The translations under genes and the position numbers were made by a program. Under the pieces are notes generated by a model. It saw nothing but the letters and a program-made list of their open reading frames with translations. It was not told where the DNA came from and searched no databases. Shown here in pieces: positions 52,551-62,012 of a stretch of DNA of 64,000 nucleotides (position 1 is the first letter of the stretch; the number at the start of each line of letters is the position of its first letter). The stretch covers positions 61,543 through 125,542 of the forward strand of contig DATELK010000235.1 in the NCBI GenBank assembly GCA_035276685.1. Reading direction: 5' to 3'. The DNA is from JACVRN01 sp035276685. Its GTDB lineage: Bacteria; Acidobacteriota; Blastocatellia; Pyrinomonadales; Pyrinomonadaceae.

Positions 52551-55254
52551 TTGGAATAAGGAGATTCGCAGCCGCCTGGCGCATCTGAGGCTTGAGCCCG
52601 CGCGAGAGGCAGAGATAGTCGAAGAGCTGTCGCAGCACTTGGAAGACCTCTACGAAGAGAAGCTGATTGAAGGCAGCTCCGAGGAGGAGGCTCTTCAAGC
52701 GGCGCTCGGTGAGCTGAGCGGCGAGCGGCAGCTGGCGAACGAGTTAAGAGTAACGGAGAGCCAGGTGATACGAGAGCCCGTGGTGCTGGGCGCAGGGAGA
52801 GTGAATATGATTGCAGACCTATGGCAAGACCTGCTTTACGGATTCCGTGTGCTGCTCAGGCAGCCCGTCACTTCCATCATAGCCGTGCTGACGCTGGCCC
52901 TGGGCATAGGAGCCAACACGGCCATCTTCAGCGTGATAAACGGCCTGTTGCTGCGCCCGCTGCCTTACCCGAAGTCGGAACAGGTGATGAAAATCTCGCA
53001 GGTAGACTCGAAGGGGCAGAAGATGAATTTTTCCGATGCCAACTTTGATGACATCTCGGCGGGAGCAACGAGCTTCGAGGCTATGGCGCAGTATAGCCCG
53101 CGCACCTTCTCTCTTTCAGGAGGCAGCGAGCCAGTACGCGCGCCGGGCGCTACCGTCACCTCCGGCTTCTTCAAGACGCTGGGGGTTGCGCCAATCATGG
53201 GGCGCGCCATTCAGCCGGAGGAAGACCGCGCGGGCTCAGCGCCCGTGATAGTCGTCAGCTACAACTTCTGGCAGCGATACCTGGGAGGCGCGAGCGACCT
53301 GTCGGCAAAGACCCTGACCTTCTACGACCAGCCGCATCAGGTCATAGGAGTGATGCCGCAGGGCTTCAGCTTTCCCGCGGGAGTGGAGTTCTGGATTTCC
53401 CGAAGCCTGAGCCCGAAGCTTCCTTCAAGGACTGCTCACAACTGGCAAGTGATAGGACGTTTGAAGGACGGGGCCTCTCTGGAGCAGGCGCGTCTTGAGG
53501 CGACCACCGTCGCCAGGCTTATGAAGAGAGAGCAGGGTGACAAAAGCTGGATGGAGGATGTCGCCATCGTCCCCTTGCAGGAAGAGATGACGGCGCGCGT
53601 GCGGCCCGCGCTGATGATTCTGATGGGGGCCGTGGTCTTCCTGCTGCTCATAGCATGCGCTAACGTCGTGAACCTTCTGCTGGCCCAGGCGGCGGCGCGG
53701 CAGAAGGAGGTTTCAGTGCGGCTGGCCTTAGGCGCGACTCGCGGCCGCATGATAAGACAGTTTTTGACGGAGTCTCTGCTGCTGGTCTTTTTAGGCGCGG
53801 GGCTCGGGCTGCTGCTTGCATGGTGGGGGATTGATACGCTGCTGGCGTTTGAGCCGGGCAACCTGCCGCGCACAGGCGACGTGGGACTTGATTACCGCGT
53901 GATGTTATTCGCGGGGCTAATCTCTCTTTTGACCGCCTCTCTCCTTGGCTTTATCACGGCATGGCGCTCTACGAGCCAGAATCTGAATGAGACGCTCAAG
54001 GCTACGAGCCGCTCGCAATTGGGCGGAAGCACGGGGCGCGGCACGCGCAACCTGCTGGTCATAGCGCAGTTCGCCATGACCCTGATTCTGCTAACGGGCG
54101 CGGGGCTGATGGCGCGCAGCCTCATCAGTCTGCTCTCCGTAGACCCTGGCTTTCGCACGGAAAAGAGTGTGGTGATGTATCTGTCGCACACGTTTCCTGA
54201 CAATGAAGCCGCGCGCGTTCGGCTCGTGAATTTCCATGAGCAGTTGAGAGAGCGCTTGCGTGCCATTCCGGGCGTTGAGGACGTGGGCGGCGTAAATTCG
54301 TTCCCGCTCTCGGGCGCACAGAATAACGGCACTTTCCTGATTATGCAGCCGAACGAAAACATAACGGCGCTTTCGGACTTCGAGCGGCTCTCGCGCGACC
54401 CGCAGAGGACGGGCCACGCAGATTACCGCATAGCCGACGAAGGTTATTTTAAGACTATGGGCATACCTCTCTTGCGAGGTCGTCTCTTCAATTCGACGGA
54501 CGGGCCCGACACGCAGCACGTCGCGGTCATCAGCGAGTCGCTGGCGGCGAAGCGCTGGCCGGGCGAAGACCCTCTGGGCAAGCTCATACAGTTCGGCAAC
54601 ATGGATGGAAACCTGAAGCTGTTCACCATAGTGGGCATCGTCGGCGACGTTCGAGAGTATGGTCTTGACGCGGAGCCGAGGCCCACCTTTTATGGCTACT
54701 TCAAACAGCGCCCCTTCAGCTCCTATAGCGTAGTGCTTCACGGGAGCGCAGATGAGACGGCCGTCATTCCTGCCGCCCGCAACGCGCTGCGCCAGTTGGA
54801 CGCGAATCTTCCGCCGCGCTTTCGCACTGTCAATGAGGTAGTATCCGCGTCAATCGCCGACCGCAGATTCAATCTGTTGCTCCTCGGTGCCTTCGCGGGC
54901 ACGGCCCTCTTGCTGGCCGTGATAGGCATCTACGGCGTCACGTCATATTCGGTGACGCTTCGCACGCAGGAGATAGGAGTTCGCATGGCGCTGGGTGCTC
55001 TGCCCGGCAATATCTTTCGTATGATTATGCTTGAAGGGCTCGTGCTTGCCTCCCTGGGCGTGGTCATAGGACTCATAGGGGCATTCGTCTTAACTCGTCT
55101 GATAGTAAGCATGCTCTTTGGCGTGCCGCCTCATGACCCGTTGACGTTCGCCCTCGTGGCGTCGCTGCTGGTGGCGATAGCGCTCACTGCCTGCTATTTC
55201 CCTGCGCGGCGCGCGACGAAAGTCGATCCTTTAATCGCGCTCAGGTACGAATAA
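52543..55254 (+). CDS. ADOP-family ABC transporter permease with prefix domain
   Basis: The 903 residues open with a soluble prefix domain (about 1-75; EIVEELSQHLEDLYEEKL, EEEALQAALGEL) like the 20562 permease, which is also behind a padR. Then two FtsX modules follow: TLALGIGANTAIFSVINGLL and GVTSYSVTLRTQEIGVRMALGA, ending DPLIALRYE. The link between a prefix domain and a padR partner holds for both such pairs here, and is absent in the two permeases without padR. Confidence 0.92.
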   Translation: MPDWNKEIRSRLAHLRLEPAREAEIVEELSQHLEDLYEEKLIEGSSEEEALQAALGELSGERQLANELRVTESQVIREPVVLGAGRVNMIADLWQDLLYGFRVLLRQPVTSIIAVLTLALGIGANTAIFSVINGLLLRPLPYPKSEQVMKISQVDSKGQKMNFSDANFDDISAGATSFEAMAQYSPRTFSLSGGSEPVRAPGATVTSGFFKTLGVAPIMGRAIQPEEDRAGSAPVIVVSYNFWQRYLGGASDLSAKTLTFYDQPHQVIGVMPQGFSFPAGVEFWISRSLSPKLPSRTAHNWQVIGRLKDGASLEQARLEATTVARLMKREQGDKSWMEDVAIVPLQEEMTARVRPALMILMGAVVFLLLIACANVVNLLLAQAAARQKEVSVRLALGATRGRMIRQFLTESLLLVFLGAGLGLLLAWWGIDTLLAFEPGNLPRTGDVGLDYRVMLFAGLISLLTASLLGFITAWRSTSQNLNETLKATSRSQLGGSTGRGTRNLLVIAQFAMTLILLTGAGLMARSLISLLSVDPGFRTEKSVVMYLSHTFPDNEAARVRLVNFHEQLRERLRAIPGVEDVGGVNSFPLSGAQNNGTFLIMQPNENITALSDFERLSRDPQRTGHADYRIADEGYFKTMGIPLLRGRLFNSTDGPDTQHVAVISESLAAKRWPGEDPLGKLIQFGNMDGNLKLFTIVGIVGDVREYGLDAEPRPTFYGYFKQRPFSSYSVVLHGSADETAVIPAARNALRQLDANLPPRFRTVNEVVSASIADRRFNLLLLGAFAGTALLLAVIGIYGVTSYSVTLRTQEIGVRMALGALPGNIFRMIMLEGLVLASLGVVIGLIGAFVLTRLIVSMLFGVPPHDPLTFALVASLLVAIALTACYFPARRATKVDPLIALRYE

Positions 55255-55279
55255 AGAGCGGCGGGTAGAGATATAAGAC

Positions 55280-55327
55280 ATAACCGCCCAAAGGAATGAG
55301 CGTTGGCTTACTCCTTAGGGCGGTTAT
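55280..55327 (+). terminator. Long convergent hairpin
   Basis: ATAACCGCCC (55280-55289) and GGGCGGTTAT (55318-55327) pair perfectly and the stem continues inward with AAGGA/TCCTT after one mismatch. It lies between convergent genes and could serve both; neither side has a clear U-tract. Confidence 0.45.
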
Positions 55328-55345
55328 CAAGTGCCGAGACTTTAG

Positions 55346-55648
55346 TTACCTTTTAAACTCGTTCCCTTCGATGAAGACTGCGTTGCCTTTTGTAGCCTCA
55401 AGGCGCAGCGCTTTCAGCTCACGGTACTCTTCCGAATCATACCAGTGGTGCGCCTGCGCGAGGCTCGGGAACTCAATAAGCACTGGGAAGACAGGCTGCC
55501 ACTCTCCCTCTACGACATCATGCTTTCCGCCAACGGTCAGGTAGCGCCCGTCGTAATGCTCAACCGTGGAAAGCACTCCGTCCCTGTACTTCTCCAGTTT
55601 CTCAGGGTCAACGACTTCAAGGACATCAAAAAAACAGTATGCAGACAT
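55346..55648 (-). CDS. DUF1330 family protein
   Basis: The start is 55648 because AGGAGG lies six bases before it, while the ATG at 55654 abuts that site. The 100 residues show the ferredoxin-like DUF1330 pattern: AYCFFDVLEVVDPEKLEKYR, GRYLTVGGKHDVVEG, LIEFPSLAQAHHWYDSEEYR. Members are small dimeric alpha-beta barrel proteins of unknown function. It is a single-gene unit. Confidence 0.9.
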   Translation of the reverse strand: MSAYCFFDVLEVVDPEKLEKYRDGVLSTVEHYDGRYLTVGGKHDVVEGEWQPVFPVLIEFPSLAQAHHWYDSEEYRELKALRLEATKGNAVFIEGNEFKR

Positions 55649-55771
55649 GGTCATCCTCCTAAAGGATATTGTCTCCCCTGATTACTAACGCGCGATGGGG
55701 CCTGAATTTGAATCAGGTAGATGTTTGAGAAACGTCTTCGGCTATACTGCTGTCCCGAACAGGAGAATACT

Positions 55772-57139
55772 ATGAAGGCTTTGTTGCAGGAGGCGGCGGA
55801 GCGCGCCAGCCGTTACCAGGAGAATCTGGAAGCACGCGGCGTGGCCCCGACACGTGAAGCGCTTAATAAGCTTGAGCATCTAAGGGAAGCTCTGCCGCAA
55901 AAATCGACTGACCCTGAAACTGTCCTGTCGCTCCTTGACGATGTAGGCTCTACGGCCACCGTAGCAACTGCGGGAGGACGATTTTTCGGCTTCGTGACGG
56001 GCGGCTCTTTACCGGCAGCGCTTGCCGCAAACTGGCTCGCGGGCGCGTGGGACCAGAACGCTTTTTCTTTCATCAGCTCTCCCGTCGCCGTCACACTGGA
56101 AGAGATAGCGCTTGGCTGGCTCATTGATGTACTGGCGCTGCCTGGTGAATCTGGCGGGGCATTTGTGACCGGCGCGACGATGGCTAATTTCACTGCTCTG
56201 GCAGCGGCGCGTAATGCCGTGCTGAATCGATTCGGCTGGGACGTTGAGGCGGAAGGTCTGTTTAATGCGCCGGAAGTAGAAGTGTTGGTCGGAGCCGAAG
56301 CACATCCCACGTTACTTAAGGCGCTGGGGATGCTCGGGCTCGGGCGCAAGCGCCTGACTGTAGTCCCAGTGGATGAGCAGGGGAGAATGCTCGCCGTTGC
56401 CTTGCCCGCGCTCTCTAAATCCAGACCCGCGATAGTCTGCATTCAGGCCGGAAACGTAAACACGGGAGCCTTTGACGAGGCGGAAGAAATATGTGAGGCA
56501 GCGCGAGAGGCGTGCGCGTGGGTTCACGTTGACGGAGCGTTCGGCTTGTGGGCCGCCGCGTCGCCAAAGCGCGCTCAGCTGGTAAAGGGATTCGCGAATG
56601 CTGACTCGTGGGCGACGGACGCTCACAAGTGGCTGAACGTCCCTTACGATAGCGGGCTGGCTTTTGTGCGACACCCGGAGCGGCTCAAGGCCGCCATGTC
56701 AATCAGCGCCTCTTACCTACCGGAAGGCGAGATACGCGAGCCTATGCACTACACGCCTGAAGCCTCAAGGCGAGCGCGAGGAGTCGAAGTGTGGGCCGCT
56801 TTGCGCTCGCTCGGGCGCGAAGGCGTGGCGGATTTGATAGAGCGAAATTGCGGCCATGCGTCACGCTTCGCCGAAGGCTTTAAGGGCGCGGGCTATCAAG
56901 TCCTCAATGACGTTACTTTGAATCAGGTGCTGGTCTCATTCGGGGACGCGGAGACTACGCGAAAGGTTATAGAAGGGATTCAGGAGGACGGCACCTGCTG
57001 GTGCGGCGGGACTGTCTGGCAGGGGCGCACGGCCATGCGCGTCAGCGTATCTTCGTGGGCCACTACGGATGTTGATGTCGAGCGGAGCCTTGAGGCTATA
57101 CTACGCATCGCTTCCGCCACTGTGAAGACCGATAAATAG
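55772..57139 (+). CDS. PLP-dependent group II amino-acid decarboxylase-like enzyme
   Basis: I start at ATG 55772, with AGGAG six bases upstream and a -10-like TATACT at 55743-55748. The 455 residues match the aromatic-L-amino-acid decarboxylase/glutamate decarboxylase fold: FFGFVTGGSLPAALAANWL, SGGAFVTGATMANFTAL, CIQAGNVNTGAFD, WVHVDGAFGLWAAAS, and TDAHKWLNVPYDSG with the PLP lysine. The substrate could be an aromatic amino acid or a related compound and cannot be fixed from sequence. It converges on the regulator gene 57143. Confidence 0.9.
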   Translation: MKALLQEAAERASRYQENLEARGVAPTREALNKLEHLREALPQKSTDPETVLSLLDDVGSTATVATAGGRFFGFVTGGSLPAALAANWLAGAWDQNAFSFISSPVAVTLEEIALGWLIDVLALPGESGGAFVTGATMANFTALAAARNAVLNRFGWDVEAEGLFNAPEVEVLVGAEAHPTLLKALGMLGLGRKRLTVVPVDEQGRMLAVALPALSKSRPAIVCIQAGNVNTGAFDEAEEICEAAREACAWVHVDGAFGLWAAASPKRAQLVKGFANADSWATDAHKWLNVPYDSGLAFVRHPERLKAAMSISASYLPEGEIREPMHYTPEASRRARGVEVWAALRSLGREGVADLIERNCGHASRFAEGFKGAGYQVLNDVTLNQVLVSFGDAETTRKVIEGIQEDGTCWCGGTVWQGRTAMRVSVSSWATTDVDVERSLEAILRIASATVKTDK

Positions 57140-57142
57140 TGG

Positions 57143-57778
57143 TTATGACTTATCTATTATCTCAAAGCAACACTTCGGCGGCTGGCTGCGGTCGCAGTGC
57201 TCTTTGACGGGGACACCCACAATCTCGGACACGAAAGTCTCTGCGAGGTCACAGACCTCCGGGTGCTCAGAGACTGCTGCGGCGAGCGGGCAGGCCGTGC
57301 TGCGGATTACCAGCTTGCCTTCCCCATTTTCAACCCTCGCTGCCCCGCCCAGAGCTTTCAAAACGAGTAACGCCACATCTACTCTTGCCTCAAGGTCGGA
57401 CTCCTTGTCCGAAACCCTGTCGGCGGCAAGCGAGCGGCCCACCTCTCGCAGGACATCTTCTAATGCTTCGGGCGGCAGCCGTCCCTTTAACGTGGTGATT
57501 AGTTGATTGAGCAGAGCGTCATAAGCTTTAGGAAAAAGATTTTCAGCCTCAGGCGTCAGCTCGTAAGAGAAGTGAGGTTTGCGCAATCCCTTCTGCACTC
57601 CGCTCTGGCGCACCAGGCCGTCCCGTTCGAGCGTGAGCAGGTGAGCGCGCACGGCGTTATCCGTAAGCTCAAGCTTTTCCGCAAGCTCTGTGACCGTCCC
57701 TGAGCCTCCGCGCAGCAGGCTCACGATGCGCCCGCGCGTGCTCTCGAAAAATCGCTCGTCCAGCTTAGTTATTCCCAT
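57143..57778 (-). CDS. SufR-like winged-helix regulator with C-terminal cysteines
   Basis: The start has GGGGGAGG four bases upstream. Of 211 residues, 14-60 form a winged helix (TVTELAEKLELTDNAVRAHL). The C-terminal part has Cys163, Cys176, Cys195 and Cys203-204, a C-X12-C-X18-C-X7-CC pattern resembling SufR/COG2345 regulators that bind an iron-sulfur cluster. It is divergent from the DoxX/ribA-like operon across a 160-base region holding a 10-bp inverted repeat over a -35 box, so it probably represses that operon in response to iron-sulfur or redox state. The cluster is inferred. Confidence 0.85.
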   Translation of the reverse strand: MGITKLDERFFESTRGRIVSLLRGGSGTVTELAEKLELTDNAVRAHLLTLERDGLVRQSGVQKGLRKPHFSYELTPEAENLFPKAYDALLNQLITTLKGRLPPEALEDVLREVGRSLAADRVSDKESDLEARVDVALLVLKALGGAARVENGEGKLVIRSTACPLAAAVSEHPEVCDLAETFVSEIVGVPVKEHCDRSQPPKCCFEIIDKS

Positions 57779-57827
57779 CCAGCCTCCCCCTACGGCCCTG
57801 AATATACGCCCATTCCTCTAAAAACAC

Positions 57828-57873
57828 AATAAGTCAAGAAAGTCATTGACTTATTTTAGAAAAGGTGTATTTT
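57828..57873 (+). promoter_or_regulatory. Operator-promoter of the DoxX operon
   Basis: The arms AATAAGTCAA (57828-57837) and TTGACTTATT (57846-57855) are perfect inverted repeats with an 8-base spacer. The right arm contains a -35 box TTGACT (57846-57851); a -10-like TATTTT follows at 57868-57873 after 16 bases. Repressor binding would block the promoter. Confidence 0.6.
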
Positions 57874-57938
57874 AAGGGAAAACGAGACCTCGCCGGAAAA
57901 ATGTAGCTTTATTTCAGCCAATAGGAGGGCAAAAGAAG

Positions 57939-58367
57939 ATGGAACACATTTTTGATGGCAACACGGCACCGAGTCTTTCCGCGAACACCGAAGAACGAGT
58001 CACAAGCCCGGGACGACAGGCATATCAAATCCTGCACCTGGCGTTTACGGTCGCTCCATTGGTAGCCGGGCTGGACAAGTTTTTTAACCTGCTGGTGAAC
58101 TGGGAGCAGTACCTTCCCTCATTCGTCAACAGGCTGACCGGCGGCCACGGGCACGAGCTGATGCTTGCGGTCGGCGTCATAGAGGTTGTGGCGGGCCTGG
58201 GCGTCTGGTTTAAGCCGAAGATTTTCGCTTACGTCGTCTCAGCATGGCTCTTATTGATAGTCGTCAACCTGCTGATGATTCCCGGCTACTTCGACGTAGC
58301 GCTGCGCGACTTCGGCCTCTCTCTGGGAGCGCTCGCCCTGGCGCGGCTGAGCCACAAGTTCGAGTAA
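57939..58367 (+). CDS. DoxX-like integral membrane protein
   Basis: The 142 residues have four membrane helices from about 32 to 135 (LHLAFTVAPLVAGLDKFFNL, LMLAVGVIEVVAGLGVW, YVVSAWLLLIVVNLLMI, LSLGALALARL), the DoxX-like layout. An AGGAGG lies upstream. It is first in an operon with GTP cyclohydrolase II (15-base gap) and under the SufR-like operator. Function in the family is poorly known; some members take part in thiol/redox homeostasis. Confidence 0.88.
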   Translation: MEHIFDGNTAPSLSANTEERVTSPGRQAYQILHLAFTVAPLVAGLDKFFNLLVNWEQYLPSFVNRLTGGHGHELMLAVGVIEVVAGLGVWFKPKIFAYVVSAWLLLIVVNLLMIPGYFDVALRDFGLSLGALALARLSHKFE

Positions 58368-58382
58368 TAAGGGGAGCACAGG

Positions 58383-59072
58383 ATGATGCTAACGAGCAGG
58401 CATGAGACTCTATCAAGCAGTAGCCAAGCCTCAGACCAATTCGCAGACTCAGTAAGGGAATCAGGGTATACAATGCCGATTTCCGTCGTGCGTGTAGCCG
58501 ATGCCAGGCTTCCGACCGAATGGGGCGAGTTTCGGATTGTGGGTTACCGCTCGCTCGTCTCAGACGAAGAGTTCGTCGCGCTGATTAGAGGTGAGCTCGG
58601 GGCAGACACGCCGACGCTCGTACGCATACATTCGCAGTGCATGACGGGCGACGTATTCGGCTCCGTCCGGTGCGACTGCGGCAGACAGCTCCAGGCCGCC
58701 ATGAGGCTCATTGCGAGCGAGGGGCGCGGCGCAATCGTCTACCAGCAGCAGGAGGGCCGTGGCATAGGCATCATCAACAAGATTCGCGCCTATGCCTTGC
58801 AGGACAGCGGCGCGGATACAGTGGAGGCCAACGAGCGATTGGGGCTGGAGGTGGACGCCAGAACTTACGAGCAGTGCGCCGAGGTGCTGGTTGACCTGGG
58901 CCTCAGATGGGTACGCGCGATGTCTAACAACCCTGAGAAGATTCTCGCGCTCAGGCGCGCGGGGCTTGAGGTCGCGGAGCGCGTCTCGCTTCCGGTAGAG
59001 CCTCACGACGGGTTCGCTAAGTATCTAAGGACGAAGAAGGAGAAGATGGGCCATCTTATCAACGCGGCCTGA
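58383..59072 (+). CDS. ribA: GTP cyclohydrolase II
   Basis: The 229-residue enzyme opens GTP to the first riboflavin intermediate. Motifs: LVRIHSQCMTGDVFGSVRCD with the zinc Cys residues, then the CDCG that completes them, EGRGIGIINKIRAYALQD, DTVEANERLGL, RAMSNNPEKI. It lacks the RibB (DHBP synthase) domain. No FMN riboswitch and no other riboflavin genes are nearby, so it may be a second, regulated copy. It follows the DoxX gene. Confidence 0.95.
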   Translation: MMLTSRHETLSSSSQASDQFADSVRESGYTMPISVVRVADARLPTEWGEFRIVGYRSLVSDEEFVALIRGELGADTPTLVRIHSQCMTGDVFGSVRCDCGRQLQAAMRLIASEGRGAIVYQQQEGRGIGIINKIRAYALQDSGADTVEANERLGLEVDARTYEQCAEVLVDLGLRWVRAMSNNPEKILALRRAGLEVAERVSLPVEPHDGFAKYLRTKKEKMGHLINAA

Positions 59073-59124
59073 GGGGCACTAGCCTCTCGGGCCCACGGCC
59101 CTGTTAAGTGAAAGGAGACGAGTC

Positions 59125-59616
59125 ATGTCTAGTCCGGCAAGCATCATGGGTCATCCAATCCACCCCATGCTCATACCTTTTCCGATAGCCCTCTGGGTCT
59201 TCTCGCTGGTGGCCGATGTAATCTACCTTCTTGGAGGCAACGCGGCGTGGAGAGACTGGGTAGCCTTCTACGCTCTTCTGGGCGGCATCATAGGGGCCGC
59301 TGCCGCCGCCGTCTTCGGCATCATCGACTGGCTCTCTATCAAAGACCACGTGGTGAAAAGAACGGCCGACTGGCACGCGCGACTCAACGTGATAGCGCTT
59401 CTGATATTCGCGGCCAGCTTCTACCTGCGAACGACGGGCGGCTCGGACTGGGTCGGCGGCCGCCTGACCATCCCCGTCTCGTTGTCGGTCGTGGGCGTTA
59501 TTCTGATTACAATCTCGGGCTATCTGGGCGGCGAGCTGGTCTTCAAACACGCGGTCGCGGTCAACCCTCAGGCTGATACGCCGAGCCGTTTAAAAGAGAA
59601 GGCCCGCACAACTTGA
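59125..59616 (+). CDS. DUF2231 integral membrane protein
   Basis: The 163 residues begin with the HPIHPMLIPFPIALWVFSLV signature of DUF2231 and have four membrane helices. AAAGGAG precedes the start. Its TGA overlaps the TTG start of the next gene. Family function is unknown; the paired His residues suggest a metal or heme-linked role. Confidence 0.92.
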   Translation: MSSPASIMGHPIHPMLIPFPIALWVFSLVADVIYLLGGNAAWRDWVAFYALLGGIIGAAAAAVFGIIDWLSIKDHVVKRTADWHARLNVIALLIFAASFYLRTTGGSDWVGGRLTIPVSLSVVGVILITISGYLGGELVFKHAVAVNPQADTPSRLKEKARTT

Positions 59617-61967
59617 CGAGCATTTATGAACGTGCGCATGCTGGCGAAATGATAATCAGACCGCAGGACTATCTGGTAAGACTGCGCCCGCGCCAGGACA
59701 CGCTCTATGTCGCGCAGAGCAGCACCGTGCTCGCCACCGAGCGCGACGGCTTCATAAAGGGCGGGGCAGACCACGGCCTGATAGTTCACCAGACGCGCCT
59801 GCTCTCTCTTTACAGGTACCTGATTCAGGGTCGCGAGCCGCGCACCGTGGCGCTCTCGAACGTGGAGCAGCACACTTGGCTCGGATACTACATAGCGCTC
59901 CCGCCCGGCGTTCAAGAGGAGCGCGACTACGGGAGCGGGCAGATGGCGGCCGTCTCTCAACAGACGATTGAGCTGCGGCTCTCGCGCTACGTCGCCGACG
60001 GTGTTCATGAAGATGTCGACGTGACGAATTTCAGCCAGCAGAGGACGGCCTTTACTCTGACGCTTGAGGCTGATGCGGATTTCGCCGACATAGACGAGAC
60101 CAAGTGGGGACGCGAGCAGCAGGGCGAGCTTCGACGCGAGTGGCGCGAGCGTAAAGGGGCGAGCGAGCTACATTTCGATTACCGCGTAGAGTACACGTAC
60201 GACAATCAGGAAGGCAGAGGGACGAATCATCTTCACCGTGGGCTGCTCCTTCGCATAGAGCGCGCCGGAAGTCGCCCGCGATACGAAGGCAATCGAATCT
60301 CTTTCGAGCTTGAGCTTGAGCCCGGAGGGAAGTGGCACGCCTGTCTTAACCTGATTCCTTTTATTGACGGCCGCTGGCTGGAAACGCTCTACGGCTGCCG
60401 CTCTTTCGCGGGCACGCACAACGAGTATGACCGCAGGCGTAAAATCTTCCTCGCGGAAGCGACAAGCTTCAAGGCTCCGCAGAGCGAGACGCTGACTCCG
60501 GTTGTGATAGGCGCGTTGGAGCAGGCCAAGCGCGACCTTGCGAGCCTTCGTCTATACGACCTTGACCATCACGAGCGCGCGTGGACTACGGCCGCAGGGC
60601 TTCCCGTCTATCTGGCTCTCTTCGGACGCGACTCGCTGACGGCCGCGTGGCAGGCCTCGTTGCTGAGTCCCGACATGATGAAGGGCACGCTGCCGGAGTT
60701 GGCTCGCTGGCAGGGGCGTGAGACGAATAACTGGCGCGACGAGCAGCCGGGAAAGATGCTGCACGAAGCGCACGACGGGCCCACGAAGGTGCTCAACATA
60801 AACTCTCGCCGCCGCTATTACGGCTCAGTTACCACGTCCGGTTTTTACCCCGTGGCCGTCTCCGAGCTTTGGCACTGGACGGGAGACAAAGAGCTTGTTC
60901 GACCGTTAATAGAGCCAGCTATGAAGGCTTTGCGATGGCTGGACGAGTACGGCGATTTAGACGGCGACGGCTTTTATGAATATCTCACGCGCTCAAAACA
61001 GGGCGTGAGAAATCAGGCGTGGAAGGATTCGGCCGACGCGATTGTTTACGAGGACGGGCGACTGGTAGAGCCTCCTATAGCCACCTGCGAGGAGCAGGGC
61101 TTCGCTTACCTGGCGAAGCTGCACATGTCGGAGGTGCTCTGGTGGCTGGATGAAAAGGAGGAAGCCAAGCGACTCTTTCATGAGGCTGAAGAGCTGAAGA
61201 AGCGTTTCAACGACGCCTTCTGGATGGAGGACGAGGGCTTTTTCGCGCTCGGGCTGGACGCGGAGAAGCGGCAGATTAAATCCGTTACCTCGAATCCGGG
61301 CCACTGCCTCGCCACGGCCATAGCCGACCAGAGCCTTGTGCCGCGCGCCGCGCTTCGCTTTATCGCCGACGACCTTTTTACGGGCTGGGGAGTGCGCACG
61401 CTTTCGTCGCTTCATCCGGCCTATAATCCCTACAGCTATCATCGCGGCTCCGTGTGGCCAGTGGAGCACGGCACTTTCGCCATAGGCTTCATGCGCTACG
61501 GCTATCATCGCGTCGTGGAGCTGATAGCGCAGGCGCAGTTTGAAGCGGCAGCGCTCTTTGACTTCTATCGTCTGCCGGAACTCTTCAGCGGCCACCAGCG
61601 CGACGCGGAGCATCCCTTTCCGGCCTTCTACCCGCAGGCCTGCTCGCCTCAGGCGTGGTCGGCTTCCGCCGTCTTCTCAATGTTGCAGGCGATGCTTGGG
61701 CTTTATCCTTACGCGCCGCTGAACATGCTGCTGGTAGACCCTTTCATGCCGGAGTGGCTGCCTGAGATTACTCTGCAAAACTTACGCGTGGGAGATGCGA
61801 AGGTCACTATACGTTTTTATCGACACAAGGACGGGCGTGGAGATTACGAGGTGCTGGAAAGCCGTGGGCCTCTTCACGTCTTCCGGCAGCCCAGCCCCTG
61901 GTCGCTGACGGCCGGATTCGCCGAAAGGCTCAAAGATGCATTGACGAGCCTGCTTCCCGGCAGGTGA
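59613..61967 (+). CDS. Glycogen-debranching/amylo-alpha-1,6-glucosidase-like enzyme
   Basis: The TTG at 59613 overlaps the preceding stop (TTGA) and suggests coupling; an ATG at 59649 is the alternative. The 784 residues have a GDE_N_bis-type beta-sandwich (about 15-260; GGADHGLIVHQTRLLSLYRY, DVTNFSQQRTAFTL) and an (alpha/alpha)6 barrel (about 300-740; LPVYLALFGRDSLTAAWQAS, SYHRGSVWPVEHGT). Such proteins act on alpha-1,6 branches of glucans or on related oligosaccharides; no exact specificity can be given. No signal peptide is seen, so it is cytoplasmic. Confidence 0.88.
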   Translation: MTSIYERAHAGEMIIRPQDYLVRLRPRQDTLYVAQSSTVLATERDGFIKGGADHGLIVHQTRLLSLYRYLIQGREPRTVALSNVEQHTWLGYYIALPPGVQEERDYGSGQMAAVSQQTIELRLSRYVADGVHEDVDVTNFSQQRTAFTLTLEADADFADIDETKWGREQQGELRREWRERKGASELHFDYRVEYTYDNQEGRGTNHLHRGLLLRIERAGSRPRYEGNRISFELELEPGGKWHACLNLIPFIDGRWLETLYGCRSFAGTHNEYDRRRKIFLAEATSFKAPQSETLTPVVIGALEQAKRDLASLRLYDLDHHERAWTTAAGLPVYLALFGRDSLTAAWQASLLSPDMMKGTLPELARWQGRETNNWRDEQPGKMLHEAHDGPTKVLNINSRRRYYGSVTTSGFYPVAVSELWHWTGDKELVRPLIEPAMKALRWLDEYGDLDGDGFYEYLTRSKQGVRNQAWKDSADAIVYEDGRLVEPPIATCEEQGFAYLAKLHMSEVLWWLDEKEEAKRLFHEAEELKKRFNDAFWMEDEGFFALGLDAEKRQIKSVTSNPGHCLATAIADQSLVPRAALRFIADDLFTGWGVRTLSSLHPAYNPYSYHRGSVWPVEHGTFAIGFMRYGYHRVVELIAQAQFEAAALFDFYRLPELFSGHQRDAEHPFPAFYPQACSPQAWSASAVFSMLQAMLGLYPYAPLNMLLVDPFMPEWLPEITLQNLRVGDAKVTIRFYRHKDGRGDYEVLESRGPLHVFRQPSPWSLTAGFAERLKDALTSLLPGR

Positions 61968-62012
61968 ATCCGATTCTGCCAGTGCCGGGTGCGAGAGTGG
62001 AGGGGGAATAAA

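Noticed and set aside
58368..58382. FMN riboswitch before the GTP cyclohydrolase II gene
   Set aside because: The gap from the DoxX gene is only 15 bases, and no riboswitch-like structure is seen upstream of the operon.
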